23,796 nucleotides of DNA from Acidobacteriota bacterium (GTDB taxonomy: Bacteria; Acidobacteriota; Blastocatellia; Pyrinomonadales; Pyrinomonadaceae): positions 1 through 23,796 of the forward strand of contig JADJBB010000030.1 of NCBI GenBank assembly GCA_016703965.1, read 5' to 3'. Within the stretch, counting starts at the first letter, position 1, and each line of letters begins with the position of its first letter. The notes beneath the pieces are model-generated. The model was not told where the DNA came from, ran no database searches, and saw only the letters and a list, made by a program, of their open reading frames with translations. Of the stretch, positions 17,469-23,796 are shown piece after piece. Made by a program: the position numbers and the translations under genes.

Positions 17469-18594
17469 ATGATAACTGGATACCAACGAGTATCGAGAAG
17501 ATCCCCGTGCCGAATTTGCGGAAAGCCGGACTGGTGCAGCACAACCAAAGATCAAAATATCGCGTTCTGTGCCCGTTCCGCGACAAACGCTGACCGACTT
17601 AGCGGCAAAGGTTGGGGGATCTTTTATGACGAAAGTCGGAGCCCATTGAGAGCCGGTCATGCTCTGCCACAAAAACAACTTTCGCGCTCAAAATCAACTT
17701 CTGTAGCTCCCATCGAAATCAGGCATAAAAGCTATCAGAGTCTCATCAAGCTTTCGCCATTACCCGCGAGCGCCGAACTAATTTACGGTAACGAATGGCT
17801 GTTTAGACAAGGGCAGGAATTCGGACGCTGGGGAATACTTCCCAAATTGGCTACCGAAAGGCATCGTCTAGTTCGATTACTCAGTGAGCTACTTGCAAAA
17901 GAAGAAGCAGCTATTCCACCTTTTGAAGGCGTTCCAGGATTTTGGCGAGGACCGAATGGAAGACCACGACTGGGTAGTGATTTCGACTATAACGACGATC
18001 TTCTTCTGATTCCATTCTTAGATTCGAATGGATTGATCCAGGCTTGTCAGATGAAAGCTATCGGAAAGACTAAGAATGCGCCCGGAAAGTATCAATGGCT
18101 GTCGTCGATCGGAAAGCGTGACGGATGTAGTTCGGGCACACCGCTTCATCACGAAGGCCCCGTAGGTTTCCGAGGAAAGACGACTAAGACGGTACTGGTT
18201 ACCGAAGGTGTCCTCAAAGCCGCGGCGGCCCAGCACTTCCTGCCGGATCGATATGTCGTCGCGAGTGGCGGAGTCGCAACCTCGCATCGGGAAATCGTTA
18301 AAGCGGCACGGCAAAAGATTCTGGAAATCGCATTCGATGCGGATTGCTTCACCAATCCACATGTAGCAAGAGCATTGGCTTCATTACTCGCTCTTACGCA
18401 TTCGGGAGCAGCAGTTCTTATCATGCGACAAACCTACAAAAATTCTCGCGTGGGATAGACGATTCAAAGGTATCGACGATGCCCTGATCGCGGGAGCCTC
18501 TCTTAAGTATCTGGAACTCTCCGATTGGCTTGGTTCGCTGACGCCTGAATGTTTCAACGAGGCTCGCCATCAACTCGCTGGAATCGTGCCATAG
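17469..18594 (+). CDS. Zinc-ribbon/Toprim (DUF3854-like, primase-related) protein, one frameshift
   Basis: I chose the ATG at 17469 because the residues that follow form a zinc ribbon: Cys14, Cys17, Cys23 and Cys34 in PCRICGKPDWC and IAFCAR. The frame is open upstream to 17334 but that region reads poorly. A middle domain contains EGVPGFWRGPNGRPRLGSDF and LLLIPFLDSNGLIQACQMKA. A Toprim fold follows: the acidic TEG (about 242-245, VLVTEGVLKAAAA) and FDAD (about 288-291), with GIDDAL in the last motif. A frame change near 18435 leads to ILAWDRRFKGIDDALIAG and a stop at 18594. Such proteins occur on plasmids, phages and integrative elements, where they resemble primase or topoisomerase subunits; priming activity here is inferred. 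It leads a three-gene operon with the methyltransferase 26 bases downstream. Confidence 0.78.
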
Positions 18595-18620
18595 GAAATT
18601 AGCGGCGGACAGTTCGCGTC

Positions 18621-19592
18621 ATGAGCGAGCGAACCGTTTCCTATACCTCATTTAGAGATCTCATCGAACAGGTCGCAGGGATTGTTGACAGCGACCGAAA
18701 GATCTCAAACAAGGAACTTATTGAGATCTGCAAAGGATGTAGGGGGTTTGATTTCAACGTCGATGCTCATATCTATCACGAGATAGCTGAAACTGCGTTG
18801 AACCAACTCATTCTGACAAAGTACGGACGTGATCTACTCGCATCAACGGATCCGATCGAAGCAGTTTCGACTGTCTTGAGACCTCTACAAAAACGGCTTC
18901 CTACGCAAACGTGGAGAAGTGAAACTCAGATCGCCTATCAACAGTTCTCCACTCCAGTTACTATTGCGTATCTAGCCGCTTATCTTTTGAACCTTAAGCA
19001 AGGCGAGACAGTGCTCGAACCTTCCTGTGGTACCGGTAGTCTCGCTGTATGGGCGTCTGCTATTGGAGTCAAAGTGATAGCTAATGAGATCGACCCTAGG
19101 AGGAGGGGCTCGGCTTTGGCGTTGGGTTTCCACCCATATTCTTTCGATGCAGAGTTCATCGACGATCTTCTGCCTGAGCATTTACTCCCTGACATCGTTC
19201 TCGCTAATCCGCCATTCTCTTCGACTGGCGGCCGTGTGAAAAATAACAGTCTCGACTTCGGTTTTCGTCATATCGAATCAGCCTTACGAAGGCTAAAGAA
19301 GGGTGGGCGATTCGCGGTGATACTTGGTGAGAGCGGCTCTCCGAGATCCCACAGTGGAAATAGGTTTTGGGAATATCTTTCTCCTGAGATACAAGTAAAA
19401 GCGTCCGTAGAACTGCTTGGGCGGGAGTTCTACAGCAACGGCACGAGCGTCAAGACGACGCTCATTCTAGGTACAAAGTCGAGTGCGATCGATACGCCGC
19501 TCAGTTCGCAACTTGAAGCGGCTCCGCATATGGTTGCTCAGTCGATCGAGGATGCCTTCGAACAATCCATTTCATTGAATCTCCGTTTTTGA
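18621..19592 (+). CDS. N6-adenine DNA methyltransferase
   Basis: An intact 323-residue methyltransferase. A roughly 100-residue helical N-terminus leads to QQFSTPVTIAYLAAYLL (107-123), the segment typical of type I-like and SNO-associated enzymes. Motif I for S-adenosylmethionine is VLEPSCGTGSLAVWA (131-145), motif II ends at IANEIDP, and the catalytic motif IV is ANPPF (195-199), the NPPF class that methylates adenine N6. Later motifs include FRHIESALRRLKKGGRFAVI. No specificity subunit or restriction nuclease is adjacent, so it is probably an element-borne orphan methyltransferase that works with the helicase encoded 15 bases downstream. The ribosome site is weak. The family is certain; its recognition sequence cannot be read from the DNA. 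Confidence 0.9.
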   Translation: MSERTVSYTSFRDLIEQVAGIVDSDRKISNKELIEICKGCRGFDFNVDAHIYHEIAETALNQLILTKYGRDLLASTDPIEAVSTVLRPLQKRLPTQTWRSETQIAYQQFSTPVTIAYLAAYLLNLKQGETVLEPSCGTGSLAVWASAIGVKVIANEIDPRRRGSALALGFHPYSFDAEFIDDLLPEHLLPDIVLANPPFSSTGGRVKNNSLDFGFRHIESALRRLKKGGRFAVILGESGSPRSHSGNRFWEYLSPEIQVKASVELLGREFYSNGTSVKTTLILGTKSSAIDTPLSSQLEAAPHMVAQSIEDAFEQSISLNLRF

Positions 19593-19607
19593 CCAATAGA
19601 AAAAGTA

Positions 19608-22600
19608 ATGTATTCCATTCAAGAACGAAGTTCGGAAGGACTTTCGGCGCCGGAACTTACTTCGAGCAATACGACCCCAACCGTAGAGCATCATTCCCAA
19701 CCTGATCTAGACATAAACATTTATTCCCCGCGATTTATTATCGGGGGATCGCCACATCCGGGAGTGATTGTTGAACCTCCAGGCCTCGCCAATGTTGAAC
19801 CGCCACCGCTTCGTTACCGGCCACGGCTTCCGAAGGACCTGTCGGAGACCGGAAAGCTTTCGGCAATGCAATTGGAGAGGATCATCTATGCGGGACAGGC
19901 GCATGAGCAGAGGCTGGCGGACGGTTCGCGAGCGGGTATAAGCATCGGCGACGGAACCGGAACCGGCAAGACGGCGACGCTTGCGGGAGTCATTCTGGAC
20001 AACTGGTTCCAGAGACGGCGGCGGGCCGTTTGGTTTTCTGTAAAAACCGACCTGATCGAAGCTGTCTCCGATGAGTTCAAGAGACTTGGGCTGGCGCCGC
20101 CGATCAAGCTGATCAATAACTTTCCAACCGATCAGGAGATAGATATTCAGGACGGAATTGTTTTCTGCACATATCGATCGCTAATCGCCAGATCGAAAAA
20201 GGGTAACAAAAGGCTCGATCAAATAACCCGTTGGCTTGGAGCAAACGGAGTCGTGATCTTCGATGAAGGGCATAAGGCTAAGTACGCCTTTGCCGACGAC
20301 CGCGGCAAATCTACACAGACTGGAGCCGCCGTACTTGAGATCCAGAATCCCGAGAGGTTTCCGGATGTGAGAGTGGTCTACTCTTCCGCGACGTCGGCAG
20401 GGGAAGTGCGACATCTTGCCTATATGTCGCGCCTTGGGCTTTGGGGAGCAGGGACTAATTTTCCGATAGGCTTCGAGCAGTTCGCTGAAGAGATCGAATC
20501 CGGAGGTGTCGGTGCTCTGGAGATGGTCTGCCGGGATCTTAAGGCGATGGGACGATACCTATGCGGCAATCTGAGTATGGGAACCGATCCGGAATCCGGC
20601 CTGTCGGTCGAGTTCCGCGAGGTGATTCATAAACTCACTCCGGCTCAACGACGGATGTATGACAACATGGCCCTGGGCTGGCAGGAAGTCTTTCGAAATA
20701 TCCATCGAGCTCTGGATCTAACTAACTCCGGCAAGGCCACCCGAAGCAGTGCTCTCAATCAGTTTTGGGCTGAACATCAACGCTGCTTTCGCAATCTGAT
20801 CACGGCATTTAAGGTTCCGACGCTGATCCGCGAGATCGAAGATGCCCTCAGCAGAAAAGAGTCCATTGTGGTGTCGATAACGGGCACGGGCGAGAGCCAA
20901 ACCAAGAAGCAGATAGAGCGTGCGGCAGATCAGGAAGAGGCTATCGACAGCCTCGATTTCAGTCCGAGAGAAACGCTTACTCGATTAGTAGCGAATTGTT
21001 TTCCAACCGCCTGCTTTCAGGAAAGAACCAATCCATATAGCGGAACTATAGAATACATACCTCTCGTAGACGCCAATGGCGACCAGGTTGAAAGCCGTGC
21101 AGCTCTGCAACTGCGAGCCGAGCTATTGGATAAGCTATCAATACTTGAGGTTCCCGAACATCCGCTCGATCAACTCGTGAACTATTTCGGGGTAGAGAAC
21201 ATTGCCGAGATGACCGGCCGGAAGAAACGCCTTATCCGGACGGCGAATGGCACACTGGAGTATCGGCCGAGACAACTCGCTGGTGTCCCTTCAAAACTTA
21301 TCAACCTCCACGAAAAAAATGCTTTTCAGAATGGTGATAAAACGGATTGCCGTCATGTCCGAAGTGGCATCGACCGGAGACAGCCTTCATGCAGGCAAAT
21401 CCGTTGGGAATCAGCAAAGACGGCTTCATATCGCTGCGGAACTGAAATGGTCAGCCGATAAACAGATCCAGGATTTCGGCGCACACATCGGACAGGTCAA
21501 TGGCACCTTCACGGAACTCGGCGGCGAGAAAAGGTTCTCTTCTACTATCGCCAGAAGACTTGGTAATATGGGAGCCCTTACAAAGGGTGACCGGCGTGCC
21601 GAAAAGGCCGGCAACCTTGATAAATATAATCTTGAATCCAGAGAAGGGCGTTCGGCGTTAAGTGTTGTACTTGCCGGCATTATGAGAGGCCGGGAGATCG
21701 AAGGGCTCGATGATCCGAAACAGGCGCTGAGAGATATGGGGCTTATTAAAACGGGCGATGCCGACGAGCAGATCCCCGACAGCGAAAAGACGAATATTCC
21801 TAGATTCCTCAACAGGTTGCTCTCCCTGGAGGTCGACCGGCAAAATGCGCTATTCGATTATTTCTATTCAACATTCCTCGAAACGATCGAATACCTAAAA
21901 CAGAAAGGAAAACTCGATGACGGGATGGAAGACCTGAAAGCTATGTCAGTCGCCGTCTCGGGATCGCCGGAGGTTCTTAACTCAGATCCTCTGACCGGCG
22001 CGAAGACCATTTATTACAAATTGGAACTTAAAGTCGCGACAACGCCGGCAAGATATCTTGACATGGCGACCAGCGAGATACACCAATTCTATCAGGACCG
22101 GCGAGACGGATCGTTCATAGCGGTGAGAAGAACTTTATCCCATACCGATCCGGAAACAGGGGAGCGGTATCAGATGTTCTCGATAACAAAGCCTTCGGGC
22201 CGCAATACGGCATAGCTTCGCGAGAGCGAACGAATTCAGCGATACCGGGTCGTTCCAAAAACCAAGGCGGAAGACTGGTGGATCGATGAGGAGAAAAGAT
22301 TCCTGACTTTGAAGACAGTACCGTCCATATTCTCAGCGGTGCATTGCTTCCCATATGGAAATATCTTAAGACACTCAGCCACGATGCGCTGAATATCGTT
22401 AGAACCACAACGGATGACGGAACCAGGCTTGTCGGCGTTAGGATATCGGAAGAATGGCTCCGGGATATCCGTCAGCACTTTGGCCTTCGATCAAGTATTC
22501 CGACAACGGCTAACGAAGTATTGCGAGTAGTCGATTTTGAGAAGAACAGCGTCAATCTGATCGACCATGTCAGGGTGCGGTCATCGCGGTTCCAGGGTCA

Positions 22601-23000
22601 ACTGCTTACAGAGATCTGTCCTTCCACTTTCGAGCAGATTAGAGAACTACGTGGAATTGGACTCGTCAATATCGTACAACACGGGCGCCAGAGATTTTTC
22701 CTTCCACAGGAATCACCAGGGCTCGCTCTCGAAAAAGTCTTGTTTCTTTATCCGCCCGAATCGACTGATATTAGTTTCTTGCCTGAAATGTCGGGGGAAT
22801 CTGATATTTTCGAGAGAGCGACAGCGATCGAACTTCATGCGTGGATGATCGAGCCGGACCTTTGGGCGATTGATGAACTTTCCGTTGCGGAGGGTTCGGC
22901 TAGCGTACGCCAGCGAGTCTATTACGGCGAACAACAACAACTAGCCAACGACCGACGCGTCCCATTACTTCACGGGCGAAGTCTGAGTTTGTGGGTATAG
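19608..23000 (+). CDS. Strawberry-notch-type SF2 helicase, split by several frameshifts
   Basis: This large NTP-dependent helicase belongs to the bacterial strawberry-notch (SNO) family found in phages and mobile elements beside N6-methyltransferases. The first frame (19608-21461) carries Walker A GDGTGTGKT (114-122), the DEAH-like DEGHKAK (219-225) and motif III YSSATSAG (about 258-265) followed by LAYMSRLGLWG. An extra A at about 21340 (AAAA run) leads to the next frame with VMSEVASTGDSL and AAELKWSADKQIQDFG, the helicase C-domain. The motif VI region near 21478-21510 reads cleanly only with two compensating shifts (FGRTHRTGQ). More shifts near 22195-22300 give RVVPKTKAEDWWIDEEK and STVHILSGALLPIWKYL, the SNO C-terminal signature, and the reading ends at 23000. 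Total about 1130 residues. No Shine-Dalgarno precedes the ATG; coupling to the methyltransferase is likely. Confidence 0.82.
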
Positions 23001-23209
23001 GATTTGGGAATTGCACACCTTCCATCAAATTAAAAAAATTGTTCATTAGGAAGTAACTTTTCCGGCTAACGAGAGTTTTTACTGATGTAGGTCAAACACT
23101 GGAATTAGAAACGGCCCTGGCTTCGACACGAAACGTCCAGAGCTTACGGATCAAAAAGCACATTCCGCATTGAAGGACCTTTGAAGCGTTATTCGGAGGA
23201 TCATTGCCA
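23001..23209. other. Intergenic spacer before the sigma-54 activator
   Basis: This 209-base gap holds no gene that I can support. It has an A-run (near 23031-23039) but no hairpin that would mark termination of the SNO gene. I saw no -24/-12 (GG-N10-GC) element. Confidence 0.4.
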
Positions 23210-23796
23210 ATGGACAGTCAGTATATTTATGCGAACACAGACACCGCGTCGTCGGTCTTTGAGGAAAAATAGAGATACTGTAGCGCGAGTTCCGCATTAC
23301 ATTCTCATCACTGGCGAGAGAGGCACTGCGCAAACGACGATAGCCCGACAAATCCACGACATAGTATTGGATCGACGGGAGTTCGTTGGAGTAAACTGTA
23401 AGTTTTCGTCAGAACTTCTAGAATCCGAACTCTTTGGCTACGAAAAAGGGTGCTTTCTTACAGGTGCAGTCGCTCCCTAAGGCCGGACTTTTTGAGACTG
23501 CCAGCGGGGGACTCTTTTTCTCGACGAGATCGGCGAGTTGTCCCCTAAGTCTTCAGGCTAAATTTCTAAAGGCGGTAGAAGAAAGGCGTATTCGTCGGGT
23601 CGGCGGGACGCGGGACCGAGAGATAGATGTTCGAATCGTAGCCGCGACTTCCAGAGATCCGCAATCGATGGTGAACAGCGGCTCATTCAGGGCGGACCCT
23701 ATTTTGATCGCCTGAATATTCTACAACCTGAAACTCTACTTCTCAGATATCAGAAGGAAAGGATCTGAGACATTCTTGGACCAGTTGGAAAAAGAG
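23210..23796 (+). pseudogene. NtrC-family sigma-54 activator, frameshifted and cut by the window end
   Basis: The ATG at 23210 is preceded by CGGAGGA (23194-23200), a strong ribosome site. The first frame gives MDSQYIYANTDTASSVFEEK, then shifts near 23265. A second frame has VPHYILITGERGTAQTTIAR and ELLESELFGYEKG, then the loop that should read GAFTGA appears as GCFLTGAV because of another shift near 23450. The third frame has AGLFETASGG, a shift at the Walker B equivalent, then LQAKFLKAVEERRIRRVGG and IDVRIVAATSRDPQSM. These are the ordered motifs of the central AAA+ domain. The N-terminal part before the AAA+ domain is only about 25 residues, so no receiver or GAF domain is present. The Walker A lysine is replaced by glutamine (GTAQTT). 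At least four shifts make this a remnant or poorly read sequence. Confidence 0.7.

Noticed and set aside
1..23796. CRISPR array, tRNA, rRNA or riboswitch
   Set aside because: No regularly spaced repeats, cloverleaf-like sequence or known riboswitch pattern was recognised by eye.

Overview
The window reads as part of a conjugative or integrative element. It carries a Trb/VirB-type type IV secretion system (T4SS), an AT-rich cargo cassette, the remains of an AbiE toxin-antitoxin locus, and a DNA-processing module (zinc-ribbon/Toprim protein, N6-adenine methyltransferase, strawberry-notch-type helicase). A broken sigma-54 activator runs off the right end. The backbone looks close to 50% GC by eye. 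The gene families fit a Gram-negative-type envelope; an Acidobacteriota-like host is possible, but that is only an impression. No relaxase, VirD4 coupling protein, canonical VirB11, integrase, tRNA, rRNA or CRISPR array is visible, so this is not the whole element.

Layout. Bases 1-5148 hold a leftward arm: an AAA+ ATPase remnant at the edge, then (in transcription order from the right) a lytic transglycosylase, VirB8, VirB9 and VirB10. Bases 5279-12040 hold a rightward arm: VirB2, VirB3, VirB4, a TrbJ-like VirB5 and VirB6, ending in a strong hairpin terminator at 12129-12168. The two arms diverge from a roughly 130-base region containing two inverted repeats. Together they encode most of a mating-pair-formation channel: wall-opening enzyme, core complex, pilin, ATPase and inner-membrane pore.

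Bases about 12180-16620 are visibly AT-richer and use different codons. They hold a three-gene, same-strand cassette: a roughly 170-aa protein, a roughly 850-aa uncharacterised protein in several frames, and an intact 404-aa protein whose C-terminal two thirds match the DUF3289 (YPO3983-like) family. This cassette is the most interesting part of the window: a possible effector or toxin operon of unknown function inside a T4SS element, without an obvious immunity gene. On its right it abuts an AbiEi-type antitoxin (leftward) whose coupled toxin gene stops after about 23 codons near the junction.

Bases 17469-23000 hold a compact rightward operon: zinc-ribbon/Toprim (DUF3854-like) protein, methyltransferase, and SNO-type helicase. 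A NtrC-family sigma-54 activator begins at 23210 with a good Shine-Dalgarno site but is out of frame several times.

Many conserved genes are split by 1-2 base shifts. Several lie in or near homopolymers, and the shifts are densest at the two window ends and in the AT-rich cassette. This pattern fits indel errors in an unpolished long-read assembly better than wholesale decay, but the sequence alone cannot settle it.
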